A DNA stretch of 64,000 nucleotides from PZPK01 sp965230795 (GTDB taxonomy: Bacteria; Pseudomonadota; Gammaproteobacteria; Pseudomonadales; Oleiphilaceae): the NCBI GenBank assembly GCA_965230795.1, contig OZ246020.1:1922001-1986000 (forward strand), written 5' to 3'. Made by a program: the position numbers and the translations under genes. Position 1 is the stretch's first letter. Each line of letters opens with the position of its first letter. The notes below the pieces were generated by a model. It saw nothing but the letters and a program-made list of their open reading frames with translations. It ran no database searches and was not told the origin of the DNA. This document shows positions 41,291 through 50,934 of this stretch, in pieces.

Positions 41291-41515
41291 TCGGTGCCCA
41301 AATTTGTGGCCCGCGACTTGCTGTCCTGGATGCTCTCGCCCGTTAAGACGGGCAAGGCTCCAAACTGAAAACAGCTTGGGGGAGTCAGGGTTCAAATTCC
41401 GAGAATGCTAAGTCGATTGTGCGTCCTTTAAGCTCGTAAAAAGCCGCGCGATAGCCCTTCCAACAAGACTTTGCATAATACAGGCGTCAAGCCAATATGA
41501 GAGAGTGTATGAGCT

Positions 41516-41890
41516 GTGAATAATAAACGACCCGTAAATCTTGATTTGACCCAATTTAGTTTTCCGCTGCCCGCGCTAACGTCCATAGTGCATCGAATTA
41601 CCGGAGTGGGACTATTTATTGGTGTCGCTATTCTTATGTATGCGTTGGATCTGTCCTTGCAAAGCGAAGAAGGATTCAACTCAGTAAAAGAGTGTTTGGA
41701 TGGAACCTTGGCCAAGCTAGTGATTTGGGCACTCGTTTCTGCGCTTCTTTATCATTTGGTTGCAGGAATCAAACACCTGCTTATGGATTTTGGAATAGGT
41801 GAAACGCTGGAAGGCGGCGTATTGGGCGCGAAAGCGACCATTGCTGTTTCTGTCGTTCTGATTGTGTTGGCAGGAGTGTGGATATGGTAG
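41516..41890 (+). CDS. sdhC: Succinate dehydrogenase cytochrome b556 subunit
   Basis: A 124-residue membrane anchor of complex II. RPVNLDLTQFSFPLPALTSIVHRITGVGLF is the conserved SdhC start with the Ser and Arg of the quinone/heme region, and the heme-ligand His is in LYHLVAGIKHLLMDFG. There are three membrane helices. It starts at GTG 41516 and overlaps sdhD by 7 bp. Confidence 0.96.
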   Translation: MNNKRPVNLDLTQFSFPLPALTSIVHRITGVGLFIGVAILMYALDLSLQSEEGFNSVKECLDGTLAKLVIWALVSALLYHLVAGIKHLLMDFGIGETLEGGVLGAKATIAVSVVLIVLAGVWIW

Positions 41891-42231
41891 CTAGCGTAAC
41901 AAGTTTAGGGCGAAACGGACTCTACGATTGGTTAATGCAGCGCGTCACCGCGGTGGTGCTAGCGGCATATGCAGTGTTTTTGATGGGTTATTTGGTTGTC
42001 AATCCTGGTTTGGGTTTCGAACAGTGGAACGCACTGTTTGAAAATACCTGTATGCGAATCTTTTCTTTGCTTGCCCTGCTGTCACTAGGCGCCCATGCGT
42101 GGGTGGGGCTGTGGACCGTGTCGACAGATTACATTAAGGCAACGGGATTACGTTTTATCTTCCAGGCGATATGCGGATTGGTCATGTTCGTATACGTCGT
42201 CTGGGGTGTGCAGATTTTGTGGGGGCTGTAA
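41884..42231 (+). CDS. sdhD: Succinate dehydrogenase membrane anchor subunit
   Basis: A 115-residue partner of SdhC with three membrane helices. It shows TSLGRNGLYDWLMQRVTAVVL, and its heme-ligand His is in LGAHAWVGLWTV. I chose ATG 41884 because AGGAG lies 7 bp upstream; GTG 41878 is in frame but badly spaced. Confidence 0.95.
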   Translation: MVASVTSLGRNGLYDWLMQRVTAVVLAAYAVFLMGYLVVNPGLGFEQWNALFENTCMRIFSLLALLSLGAHAWVGLWTVSTDYIKATGLRFIFQAICGLVMFVYVVWGVQILWGL

Positions 42232-42234
42232 CGC

Positions 42235-44007
42235 ATGTCGAAATTAAGAACTTTAAACTATGATGCCATCGTTATCGGTGGTGGTGGCGCTGGTATGCGT
42301 GCTGCGTTGCAGTTGACCGAATCCGGCGTTAAAACGGCATGTATCACAAAAGTATTTCCAACGCGGTCTCACACGGTGTCTGCCCAGGGTGGCATTACCT
42401 GTGCAATCGCGAGTGCAGATCCCAATGATGATTGGCGCTGGCACATGTATGACACGGTCAAGGGATCAGACTATATTGGGGATCAGGATGCTATTGAGTA
42501 TATGTGCTCGGTAGGTCCGCAAGCAGTATTCGAACTTGATCACATGGGCTTGCCTTTCTCTCGAACGGAAGCTGGCCGCATCTATCAGCGTCCTTTTGGT
42601 GGTCAGTCCAAGGATTTTGGTAAGGGTGGTCAGGCTGCCCGTACCTGTGCAGCAGCTGACCGTACCGGTCATGCGCTATTGCACGCGTTATATCAGGGCA
42701 ATTTGAAAGGTGGTACAACCTTCCTTAACGAATGGTATGCCGTCGATCTGGTTAAAAATCAAAAAGGCTCTGTTGTCGGCGTTATCGCGATTTGTATCGA
42801 AACGGGTGAAACCGTTTATGTAAAAGCGAAAGCAACCGTCATGGCAACTGGCGGTGCCGGCCGCATCTATCAGTCCACAACCAATGCCCTGATCAATACC
42901 GGTGATGGCATGGGTATGGCCTTACGCGCCGGATTTCCTGGTCAGGATATGGAAATGTGGCAGTTCCACCCAACCGGTATCTATGGTGCGGGAACGCTCG
43001 TTACTGAAGGCTGTCGAGGTGAGGGTGGATACCTGATTAACAGTGAAGGCGAGCGTTTTATGGAGCGTTATGCGCCAAACGCGAAAGATCTCGCTGGTCG
43101 GGATGTTGTGGCGCGTTCCATGGTTCTGGAAATTCTGGAAGGTCGCGGGTGTGGTCCAAATAAAGATCACGTTCTGTTGAAACTGGACCATCTGGGTGAA
43201 GAGACGCTAAATCTGCGATTGCCAGGTATTTGTGAGTTATCCAAAACGTTCGCGCATGTTGATCCGGTGAAGGCTCCAGTTCCTGTCGTTCCAACTTGTC
43301 ACTACATGATGGGAGGTATCCCGACCAATATTGGTGGTCAGGCCCTAATGCAGAATGCAGATGGTGGCGATGAAATCATTGACGGTTTGTACGCTTGCGG
43401 TGAAGCTGCCTGTGTATCCGTTCATGGGGCGAACCGTCTTGGTGGTAATTCGCTCCTGGATCTCGTGGTATTTGGTCGTGCAGCTGGCCTCCAGATTGAG
43501 AAGTCGTTGCGTGAAGGCGTAAGTCATGATGATGCCAGCGATTCCGATATTGAATCAGCTTTATCTCGTCTGAATCGACTCAATACATCAACGTCCGGCG
43601 AAAGCATGGTTGAGGTGAAAGAAGAGCTTCAAAAAACCATGCAGTTATATTTCGGTGTGTTCCGTGAAGGTGAGAGCATGCAGAAGGGGCTAAAACTGCT
43701 GGATGAGATAGGCGAACGTATCAAGAATGTTCACCTGGAAGACAAGAGTCAGGCTTTCAATACGGCCCGTATCGAAGCTCTGGAGCTGGATAATCTGTAT
43801 GAAGTGGCCTACGCCACTGCGGTTTCAGCGGAGGAGCGAAAGGAGAGTCGTGGAGCGCATGCGCGTAATGACTTTACCGAGCGTGATGATGAAAACTGGC
43901 TGAAGCACTCTCTGTACATTCCGACTGAAAAACGCGTCGCCAAGCGTGATGTAAACTTCGCGCCGAAAACAGTTGAAGCCTTCCCACCAAAAGTTCGGTC
44001 TTACTAG
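42235..44007 (+). CDS. sdhA: Succinate dehydrogenase flavoprotein subunit
   Basis: A 590-residue FAD subunit that oxidises succinate to fumarate. It has the Rossmann motif VIGGGGAGMRAALQL and SHTVSAQGGI, where His carries the covalent flavin. The active-site RHPTG-like FHPTGIYG and HYMMGGIPTN also fit, along with the HGANRLGGNSLLDLVVFGR signature. It starts 3 bp after sdhD. Confidence 0.98.
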   Translation: MSKLRTLNYDAIVIGGGGAGMRAALQLTESGVKTACITKVFPTRSHTVSAQGGITCAIASADPNDDWRWHMYDTVKGSDYIGDQDAIEYMCSVGPQAVFELDHMGLPFSRTEAGRIYQRPFGGQSKDFGKGGQAARTCAAADRTGHALLHALYQGNLKGGTTFLNEWYAVDLVKNQKGSVVGVIAICIETGETVYVKAKATVMATGGAGRIYQSTTNALINTGDGMGMALRAGFPGQDMEMWQFHPTGIYGAGTLVTEGCRGEGGYLINSEGERFMERYAPNAKDLAGRDVVARSMVLEILEGRGCGPNKDHVLLKLDHLGEETLNLRLPGICELSKTFAHVDPVKAPVPVVPTCHYMMGGIPTNIGGQALMQNADGGDEIIDGLYACGEAACVSVHGANRLGGNSLLDLVVFGRAAGLQIEKSLREGVSHDDASDSDIESALSRLNRLNTSTSGESMVEVKEELQKTMQLYFGVFREGESMQKGLKLLDEIGERIKNVHLEDKSQAFNTARIEALELDNLYEVAYATAVSAEERKESRGAHARNDFTERDDENWLKHSLYIPTEKRVAKRDVNFAPKTVEAFPPKVRSY

Positions 44008-44019
44008 GAGAGTTTGAAG

Positions 44020-44724
44020 ATGTTAGTAAGTATCTATCGGTATAATCCGGAAAAAGACCAGGTTCCATACATGCAGGATATCGATTTGGAGATACCTGAA
44101 GGCAAGGATCTCATGGTTCTCGATGTCCTGCACTTGCTGAAGGCAAAAGACCCTTCAATCACCTATCGTCGTTCATGCCGAGAAGGTGTCTGCGGTTCGG
44201 ATGGCCTCAATATGAATGGCAAAAACGGTCTGGCATGTATCACGCCGCTGTCAGATGTCGTTAAAAAGAACAAGCTTATCATTCGACCTCTTCCAGGTTT
44301 GCCGGTGATTCGTGACCTGGTTGTAGACATGAGCATGTTCTACAAGCAGTACGAAAAAATTAAGCCGTTTTTGATTAATGACACTCCGCCGCCTGCGATA
44401 GAGCGCCTGCAGACACCAGAAGATCGAGCCAAACTGGACGGTCTTTATGAGTGTATTCTGTGTGCGTGTTGTTCCACAGCATGTCCTTCTTTCTGGTGGA
44501 ATCCGGATAAATTTGTCGGGCCGTCTGGTCTGCTTCAGGCCTATCGTTTCCTGGCTGACTCGCGGGATACAGCTACCGCAGAGCGTTTGGACGATTTGGA
44601 TGATCCCTTCAGCGTTTTCCGGTGTCGTGGAATCATGAACTGTGTGAGTGTCTGTCCTAAAGGACTAAATCCAACCAAGGCTATTGGGCATATTCGCAAT
44701 ATGCTGATGCAACGCTCAACCTGA
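44020..44724 (+). CDS. sdhB: Succinate dehydrogenase iron-sulfur subunit
   Basis: A 235-residue-class subunit (234 residues encoded) carrying electrons to the quinone site. The [2Fe-2S] ligands are in RSCREGVCGSDG and NGLAC, the [4Fe-4S] site is CILCACCSTACP, and the [3Fe-4S] site includes CRGIMNCVSVCPKGL. ATG 44020 was chosen over TTG 44014, since GGAG lies 9 bp before the ATG. A long inverted repeat follows the stop. Confidence 0.97.
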   Translation: MLVSIYRYNPEKDQVPYMQDIDLEIPEGKDLMVLDVLHLLKAKDPSITYRRSCREGVCGSDGLNMNGKNGLACITPLSDVVKKNKLIIRPLPGLPVIRDLVVDMSMFYKQYEKIKPFLINDTPPPAIERLQTPEDRAKLDGLYECILCACCSTACPSFWWNPDKFVGPSGLLQAYRFLADSRDTATAERLDDLDDPFSVFRCRGIMNCVSVCPKGLNPTKAIGHIRNMLMQRST

Positions 44725-44737
44725 TGTTCGTGTATGT

Positions 44738-44770
44738 CTGTGGTGATTGGTTAGACAGCAATCACCACAG
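44738..44770. repeat. 12-bp inverted repeat after sdhB
   Basis: CTGTGGTGATTG (44738-44749) and CAATCACCACAG (44759-44770) form a perfect stem with a 9-nt loop and no T tract. It may be a processing or stabilising hairpin at the sdhB 3' end, or a weak terminator. Confidence 0.7.
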
Positions 44771-44826
44771 GCAAACAAGCGAGAATTAATGGCGTATATC
44801 GCCATAACGAAATTGAAAATACTGTC

Positions 44827-45110
44827 TATAATCAAGTGATGAATCCTTCCGCATAATCCCGCGAATAATGGGGCTGCGGAAAGTCTGGAAGCTGTCTTAA
44901 GGGCTCAAAAAGTCCGCAGGGCAGTTTGCTGATATTTAAAACCACTGGGGAATCGGGTAACACCCGTATTATCTTCGAGGCAGCAGTCATCATAACCTTT
45001 TAGGGGGTTGTGCGCTTTTTTCCAAAGCGCATGCAAAACTGGCCGGTTATCGGCAGCCAAAAAGATAGTGCCTGGTATTCGCATTTACTGCTAACTAAGG
45101 CGAGCTATTA
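44827..45110 (+). promoter_or_regulatory. sucA promoter -10 and long structured leader
   Basis: TATAAT at 44827-44832 (no good -35) predicts a leader of about 270 nt. The leader contains CCGCA/TGCGG (44849-44879), CGGGT/ACCCG (44954-44966), TGCGCTTT/AAAGCGCA (45011-45031) and GCCG/CGGC (45042-45054). No ORF lies in 44725-45110. RNA motifs upstream of sucA are known in some proteobacteria; homology to them is untested. Confidence 0.45.
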
Positions 45111-47951
45111 ATGCAAGAAAGCATCATGGAACAGCTCTGGCGGACTTCTCATCTGTCAGGGGGTAATCTGGTTTACGTGGAGCAGCTGTACGACGCTTAT
45201 CTGTCTGATCCTAACAGCGTTCCAGAAGAATGGCGGAGTTATTTTGATCAATTACCCCGCGTCAACGGCCACTCTGCCAAAGATATTCCTCACTCCACCA
45301 TTCGCGAACAGTTTCTCCACCTCTCCAAAAACAAATACGTCAGTCAGGATCTAAGTACTCCTGCAAGCGCTACCAGCGAACACGAGAAGAAGCAGGTAAA
45401 AGTTCTTCAGCTCATTAGCGCCTATCGTATTCGTGGTCATCAGGTTGCGAATCTGGACCCACTGGGCTTGATGGAACGTGAAACCGTTGCTGACCTGGAT
45501 CTGGATTATCATGGGTTGAGTGAAGCGGATCTTGATACCCTGTTTCAGACGGGCAGTCTTGCTTTCGGTCCCGAAGAGCTCACCCTAAAAGAAATCATAG
45601 ATGGCCTGAAACAGACTTACTGTGCTTCGATTGGTGCGGAATATATGCATATCGTCGACACAGATATTCGACGTTGGTTTCAGCAACGTCTGGAATCGGT
45701 GAAGGGAAAACCGAACTATGAATTCGATACCCGATATCATTTGCTGGAGCGTTTGACGGCAGCCGAAGGACTCGAAAAATATCTTGGTTCCCGTTACCCG
45801 GGTACCAAGCGTTTTGGTCTTGAGGGTGGCGAAAGTCTTATACCGTTGGTAGATGAATTGATTCAGCGAGCCGGTGGGTACGGAGCGAAGGAAATTGTTA
45901 TTGGTATGGCCCACCGGGGCCGTCTAAATGTACTGGTCAATACACTCGGCAAAAACCCCAAAGACCTGTTTGACGAGTTCGACGGTAAAAAACTACACGA
46001 CATGGGCTCAGGGGATGTGAAGTACCACCAGGGCTATTCTTCAAATGTCATGACTCCCGGGGGGGAAGTGCACTTGGCGCTGTCGTTTAATCCCTCTCAC
46101 CTGGAAATCGTTTCTCCGGTAGTTGAAGGATCCGTGCGTGCTCGACAGACACGACGTCATGACCCGCATGGTGAAACCGTAGTCCCCATTATCATGCATG
46201 GTGATGCCGCGTTTGCCGGACAGGGCGTCGTGATGGAAACTTTCCAGATGTCTCAAACCCGCGCTTTTCGCACGGGCGGTTCGGTTCATGTCATCATCAA
46301 CAATCAGGTTGGGTTTACAACCAGCAAGCGTGAAGATGCGCGTTCCACCGAATACTGCACGGACGTCGCGAAAATGATTGAGGCGCCCATCCTGCACGTT
46401 AATGGTGATGATCCCGAGGCGGTCTTGTTTGCCACACAGGTTGCTTTGGATTATCGCAATCAGTTTAAACGCGATGTGGTGATTGACCTGTTTTGTTACC
46501 GCCGTCGTGGGCACAACGAAGCAGATGAGCCATCGGGCACTCAGCCTCTGATGTACAGCGTAATCAAGAAATTGAATACGACGCGAACGATTTATGCGGA
46601 ACGCTTGATCAAGGAAGGTGCCATCAATGAGGATCAAGCGAAAAAACTTGAAGATGATTATCGCAATGCTCTCGATAAGGGAGATCACGTCACCAAAAGT
46701 CTTGTACTGGAGCCTAATAAATCCATGTACGTGGATTGGTCACCTTTTATTGGTCACGCTTGGACTGCAAAAGCAAAAACCGGTATCGCCCTGAAAACGC
46801 TGCAACGTTTGGGCAAAAGAGCTGGCAATATACCAGAAGGGTTCCCTATTCAGCGTCAGGTGCAGAAGATCATCGAAGACCGAAACAAAATGACCCAGGG
46901 CGCGATGCCTATCAACTGGGGATACGGCGAGGTGATGGCCTATGCCACCCTGCTGCATGAAGGTCACGAAGTGCGCATAACTGGACAGGATGTGGGGCGT
47001 GGTACCTTCTCACACCGTCATGTGGTTCTACATAACCAGAGTGATGCCTCGACTTATGTCCCTTTGGCTCACCTTTCAGAAGATCAGCCCAAACTGGAAA
47101 TTTATGATTCCCTGCTTTCAGAGGAAGCAGTTCTGGCTTTCGAATACGGTTATGCGACGACAAACCCTGGGGCATTGGTGATTTGGGAAGCACAGTTTGG
47201 TGACTTCGCTAATGGTGCGCAGGTGGTGATTGATCAATTTATTACCAGTGGGGAGCATAAGTGGGGTCGTCTTTGCGGGCTGACGATGTTGCTGCCTCAT
47301 GGTTACGAAGGGCAGGGGCCAGAGCACTCTTCCGCCAGGCTGGAACGTTATCTTCAGATGTGTGCTGAGCACAATGTTCAGGTGTGTGTCCCGACGACAC
47401 CGGCTCAGGTTTTCCACATGTTGAGGAGACAGGTCAAGCGTCCGCTAAGGAAGCCTCTTATTGCGATTACTCCGAAAAGTTTGCTGCGCCATAAAGAAGC
47501 CGTTTCAACCTTGGAAGACCTGAGTCAAGGGCACTTTCAAACCGTGATAGGGGAAACCGATGAACTCGATAATCGCAAGGTTAAGCGTGTGATTATGTGT
47601 AGTGGCAAGGTTTATTACGAGCTACTCGATTTCCGTCGTAGCAATGAACTGAATGACACGGCAATTGTTCGTATTGAGCAACTATATCCTTTTCCTGGAG
47701 ATGACCTTGAAGAGATTCTGGGTATGTATCCCAAGGTTGAGGATGTGGTCTGGTGCCAGGAAGAGCCTCAGAATCAGGGCGCCTGGTATCCCACACAACA
47801 TCGCATGCGTCGAGCGTTGAAAAACATTAATGAGAAGATTTATCTCAGGTATGCCGGCCGTAAAAGTTCCGCTGCTCCTGCTGCAGGATATATATCAGTG
47901 CACGTAGAAGAGCAAAACAAACTAATCAATCAAGCATTTGATTTTGCATAA
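45111..47951 (+). CDS. sucA: 2-oxoglutarate dehydrogenase E1 component
   Basis: A 946-residue thiamine-diphosphate enzyme that decarboxylates 2-oxoglutarate. The N-terminal LSGGNLVYVEQLYDAYLSDP binds partner subunits. GMAHRGRLNVLVN, HGDAAFAGQGVV and INNQVGFTTS are the ThDP/substrate sites, and GHEVRITGQDVGRGTFSHRH lies in the pyrimidine-binding half. ATG 45111 is preceded by AAGGCGAG. It is first in the sucAB-lpdA-sucCD run. Confidence 0.98.
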   Translation: MQESIMEQLWRTSHLSGGNLVYVEQLYDAYLSDPNSVPEEWRSYFDQLPRVNGHSAKDIPHSTIREQFLHLSKNKYVSQDLSTPASATSEHEKKQVKVLQLISAYRIRGHQVANLDPLGLMERETVADLDLDYHGLSEADLDTLFQTGSLAFGPEELTLKEIIDGLKQTYCASIGAEYMHIVDTDIRRWFQQRLESVKGKPNYEFDTRYHLLERLTAAEGLEKYLGSRYPGTKRFGLEGGESLIPLVDELIQRAGGYGAKEIVIGMAHRGRLNVLVNTLGKNPKDLFDEFDGKKLHDMGSGDVKYHQGYSSNVMTPGGEVHLALSFNPSHLEIVSPVVEGSVRARQTRRHDPHGETVVPIIMHGDAAFAGQGVVMETFQMSQTRAFRTGGSVHVIINNQVGFTTSKREDARSTEYCTDVAKMIEAPILHVNGDDPEAVLFATQVALDYRNQFKRDVVIDLFCYRRRGHNEADEPSGTQPLMYSVIKKLNTTRTIYAERLIKEGAINEDQAKKLEDDYRNALDKGDHVTKSLVLEPNKSMYVDWSPFIGHAWTAKAKTGIALKTLQRLGKRAGNIPEGFPIQRQVQKIIEDRNKMTQGAMPINWGYGEVMAYATLLHEGHEVRITGQDVGRGTFSHRHVVLHNQSDASTYVPLAHLSEDQPKLEIYDSLLSEEAVLAFEYGYATTNPGALVIWEAQFGDFANGAQVVIDQFITSGEHKWGRLCGLTMLLPHGYEGQGPEHSSARLERYLQMCAEHNVQVCVPTTPAQVFHMLRRQVKRPLRKPLIAITPKSLLRHKEAVSTLEDLSQGHFQTVIGETDELDNRKVKRVIMCSGKVYYELLDFRRSNELNDTAIVRIEQLYPFPGDDLEEILGMYPKVEDVVWCQEEPQNQGAWYPTQHRMRRALKNINEKIYLRYAGRKSSAAPAAGYISVHVEEQNKLINQAFDFA

Positions 47952-47971
47952 GCGTTTTATAAGGATTGGAA

Positions 47972-49201
47972 ATGTCTACAGAAATTAAAGCACCGACCTT
48001 CCCTGAATCAGTAGCGGACGGAACCATAGCAACCTGGCATAAGCAGCCAGGAGAGCAAGTCGCTCGGGATGAACTCATTGTCGATATTGAAACGGATAAA
48101 GTGGTTCTTGAAGTAGTTGCGCCAGATGATGGTGTCATCGAAGAGATTATCAAGAATGAAGGTGACGTTGTTCTCAGTGGCGAAGTTATAGGTAAATTTA
48201 AAGCAGGTGCGACGGGTTCGACTTCCGCACCCGCTAAAGAAGAAGCGTCATCGCCTGCGGAAGAGTCCACTGAGGACAATGCGCAAGCTGATGTTGTGAT
48301 GAGTCCTGCGGCCCGTAAGCTGGTTGAAGAGAATTCTCTTGATCCTGCCGCAATTGATGCGACAGGTAAAGATGGCCGTGTAACCAAGGAAGATGTGGTG
48401 AATCACCTGGAAAGTCAAAAAGGTGCTTCAGCTGCCGCGGCGTCAGCGAGTTCAGCTCCAGCGCAGACTGCACCATCGGTTCCCATGCCCGCCGGGAATC
48501 GGGCAGAGAAACGAGTGCCCATGACCCGCCTGCGTGCAAGTATTGCTCGTCGATTGCTGGATGCGAGCCAGAATACGGCTATGTTGACGACCTTTAATGA
48601 AGTCAACATGAAGCCATTGATGGATATGCGCAAACAGTACAAGGAGCTTTTTGAAAAAACTCACAACGGAACCAAGCTGGGGTTCATGTCGCTGTTTGTG
48701 AAAGCTGCCGCTGAAGCACTCAAACGATTCCCCGCAGTCAATGCCTCGATAGATGGCGATGATATTGTCTATCACGGATATCAGGATATTGGTGTTGCCG
48801 TGTCTACCGAAAAAGGCTTGGTTGTACCGGTTTTGCGGGATGCAGACACGATGAGTCTGGCGACAATCGAAGGCACAATCAAAGAGTTTGGGTTGAAAGC
48901 TCGCGATGGCAAATTGACCATCGAAGAAATGACTGGTGGTACTTTTACCATCTCTAACGGTGGTGTGTTTGGTTCGTTAATGTCGACACCGATTTTGAAT
49001 CCACCTCAAACTGCCATTCTCGGGATGCACAAAATTCAGGAGCGACCCATGGCAGTGAATGGACAAGTGGTGATATTGCCAATGATGTACTTGGCGTTGT
49101 CATATGATCACCGCATGATTGACGGTAAAGAAGCCGTTCAGTTCCTGGTAACCATTAAAGAGCTGATCGAAGATCCTGCTCGAATTCTTCTTGAAATATA
49201 A
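47972..49201 (+). CDS. sucB: Dihydrolipoyl succinyltransferase (2-oxoglutarate dehydrogenase E2)
   Basis: A 409-residue core enzyme. It has one lipoyl domain with the modified Lys in DIETDKVVLEV, an Ala/Ser/Glu-rich linker, the peripheral-subunit-binding domain SPAARKLVEENSLDPAAI, a second linker, and the catalytic domain ending SYDHRMIDGKEAVQFL with the active His and Asp. ATG 47972 has AAGGA 6 bp upstream. Confidence 0.98.
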   Translation: MSTEIKAPTFPESVADGTIATWHKQPGEQVARDELIVDIETDKVVLEVVAPDDGVIEEIIKNEGDVVLSGEVIGKFKAGATGSTSAPAKEEASSPAEESTEDNAQADVVMSPAARKLVEENSLDPAAIDATGKDGRVTKEDVVNHLESQKGASAAAASASSAPAQTAPSVPMPAGNRAEKRVPMTRLRASIARRLLDASQNTAMLTTFNEVNMKPLMDMRKQYKELFEKTHNGTKLGFMSLFVKAAAEALKRFPAVNASIDGDDIVYHGYQDIGVAVSTEKGLVVPVLRDADTMSLATIEGTIKEFGLKARDGKLTIEEMTGGTFTISNGGVFGSLMSTPILNPPQTAILGMHKIQERPMAVNGQVVILPMMYLALSYDHRMIDGKEAVQFLVTIKELIEDPARILLEI

Positions 49202-49226
49202 GCCGTCAGTCAGGAGTTAAGTATCT

Positions 49227-50666
49227 ATGTCAAAGAAATACGATGTTATTGTAGTCGGAGCCGGACCTGCTGGTTATGTTGCCGCCATTCGCTGCGGGCA
49301 GTTGGGTTTGAAGACCGCTTGTGTTGAAAAGTGGACCTCTGACAGCGGCAAACAAATTCTTGGAGGCACCTGCCTCAATGTCGGCTGTATTCCGTCAAAG
49401 GCCTTGCTGGAGTCATCCCACAAGTTTGAAGAGGCAAAGCACGATTTTGAAAACCATGGCATCAAGCTGGATGACCTGGAGATTGATGTTGCCAAAATGA
49501 TGGAACGAAAAAACACCATCGTAAACAACCTTACGGGTGGCATCGCGTCCCTGTTCAAAGCCAATGGTGTGACGTCTATTCAGGGGACAGGCAAGCTGCT
49601 GGCAGGTAAACAGGTTGAGGTCACGGGCAGTAAGGGTGATGTCACCACATATGAAGCGGATAATATTGTTTTGGCGACGGGGTCAAAGCCTGTCGAAATT
49701 CCGCCTGCACCGATTACTGAGGGACATATCGTCGATTCAACAGGTGCTCTCGAATTTGATGAAGTACCGAAGCGGCTTGGTGTTATTGGAGCGGGCGTGA
49801 TTGGCCTGGAACTGGGAAGTGTTTGGGCACGCTTGGGTTCGGAAGTGACGGTTATTGAAGCCCAGGATACCTTTTTGAGTATTGTGGATCAGCAAATCGC
49901 AAAGGATGCACTGAAACACTTTAAAAAGCAGGGCCTGGATATCAAACTCAAGGCGATGGTGACAGGAACCGAAATTAAACGCGGTCTGGTTAATGTCAGT
50001 TATAAAGATTCCAAAGGTAACCAGGAACTCAAGGTTGATAAACTCATCGTCGGTGTTGGTCGTTCTCCGGTTACAGACGGACTTTTGTCTGCAGACTGCG
50101 GCGTGAATCTGGATGAGCGCGGTTTTATTTTTGTTGATGATCAGTGCCAGACGGATGTTCCCGGTATCTATGCCGTTGGTGATGTGGTCAGAGGCCCCAT
50201 GCTGGCTCACAAAGGCATGGAAGAAGGTGTCATGGTAGCCGAGCGTATCGCAGGCCAGAAGACTCAGGTGAACTATGACTGCATTCCGGGTGTTATCTAT
50301 ACCCATCCTGAAATTGCTTGGGTTGGTCAAAGCGAAGAGCAGCTGAAAGCCGATGGCGTCGACTACAATGTCGGTGTCTGTCCCTTCGCAGCCAGCGGCA
50401 GGGCAATGGCTGCCAATAATACCGGCGGGATGGTTAAAGTTTTGGCGGATGCCAAAACTGATCGCGTTCTCGGCGTTCACATAATTGGTCAAAATGCCTC
50501 AGAACTGATCGCTCAAGCGGTAATTGCCATGGAATTTGGTTCCAGTGCCGAAGACCTTGGCTTGACCATGTTCGCGCATCCTACTTTGTCAGAAACTGTG
50601 CATGAAGCGGCGCTTGCGGTAGGAGGCCACGCGATTCATATCGCGAATAAAAAGAAACGTAAGTAA
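49227..50666 (+). CDS. lpdA: Dihydrolipoyl dehydrogenase (E3)
   Basis: A 479-residue FAD-disulfide reductase that regenerates oxidised lipoamide. It has DVIVVGAGPAGYVAAIRC for FAD, the redox pair in GGTCLNVGCIPSKALL, GAGVIGLELGSVWARLG for NAD, and the catalytic His-Glu in FAHPTLSETVHEA. It lies within the suc run, as in Pseudomonas, so it probably serves the 2-oxoglutarate complex. Confidence 0.97.
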   Translation: MSKKYDVIVVGAGPAGYVAAIRCGQLGLKTACVEKWTSDSGKQILGGTCLNVGCIPSKALLESSHKFEEAKHDFENHGIKLDDLEIDVAKMMERKNTIVNNLTGGIASLFKANGVTSIQGTGKLLAGKQVEVTGSKGDVTTYEADNIVLATGSKPVEIPPAPITEGHIVDSTGALEFDEVPKRLGVIGAGVIGLELGSVWARLGSEVTVIEAQDTFLSIVDQQIAKDALKHFKKQGLDIKLKAMVTGTEIKRGLVNVSYKDSKGNQELKVDKLIVGVGRSPVTDGLLSADCGVNLDERGFIFVDDQCQTDVPGIYAVGDVVRGPMLAHKGMEEGVMVAERIAGQKTQVNYDCIPGVIYTHPEIAWVGQSEEQLKADGVDYNVGVCPFAASGRAMAANNTGGMVKVLADAKTDRVLGVHIIGQNASELIAQAVIAMEFGSSAEDLGLTMFAHPTLSETVHEAALAVGGHAIHIANKKKRK

Positions 50667-50934
50667 CACTGATTTTCGAAACTCGCTTTCGGCAGTGAAA
50701 GGGAAAGCCCAAAGGGATACGGGAGTTAATGACAATAAAAGATCTCCCCGCGAAGGAACGATGGCGGCCTCTGCAACTCGCAAATGCCGTTCGGAATTAG
50801 CAGGCTTCATTGAGACGCTTTTACTGGACCCGTCTCAAAGTAGATAGCACGCTAAGCTTGAAATATGGGTGCATACAGGTGCACCGGGTTTGCTGATTAT
50901 TTCAGCATTCATACACAAACTAACGGACACGATT
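50667..50934 (+). other. 268-bp gap before sucC
   Basis: No gene seen. A hairpin TTGAGACG / CGTCTCAA spans 50810-50838. The gap is unusually wide for an operon interior, so sucCD may have an extra promoter. Confidence 0.4.

Larger units (their letters stand above)
40872..41515. other. 644-bp divergent regulatory region between gltA and sdhC
   Basis: No gene recognised; short ORFs here lack homology or ribosome sites. It holds a leftward gltA promoter with a leader of about 300 nt and a rightward sdh promoter with a leader of about 220 nt. The sdh leader includes a hairpin GCCCGT / ACGGGC (41338-41353). The two -35 boxes are 54 bp apart, leaving room for shared regulators. Confidence 0.7.

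Noticed and set aside
41386..41403. A tRNA T-loop-like sequence (GGTTCAAATTCC) in the sdh leader
   Set aside because: The flanking bases do not form a T stem or a cloverleaf.
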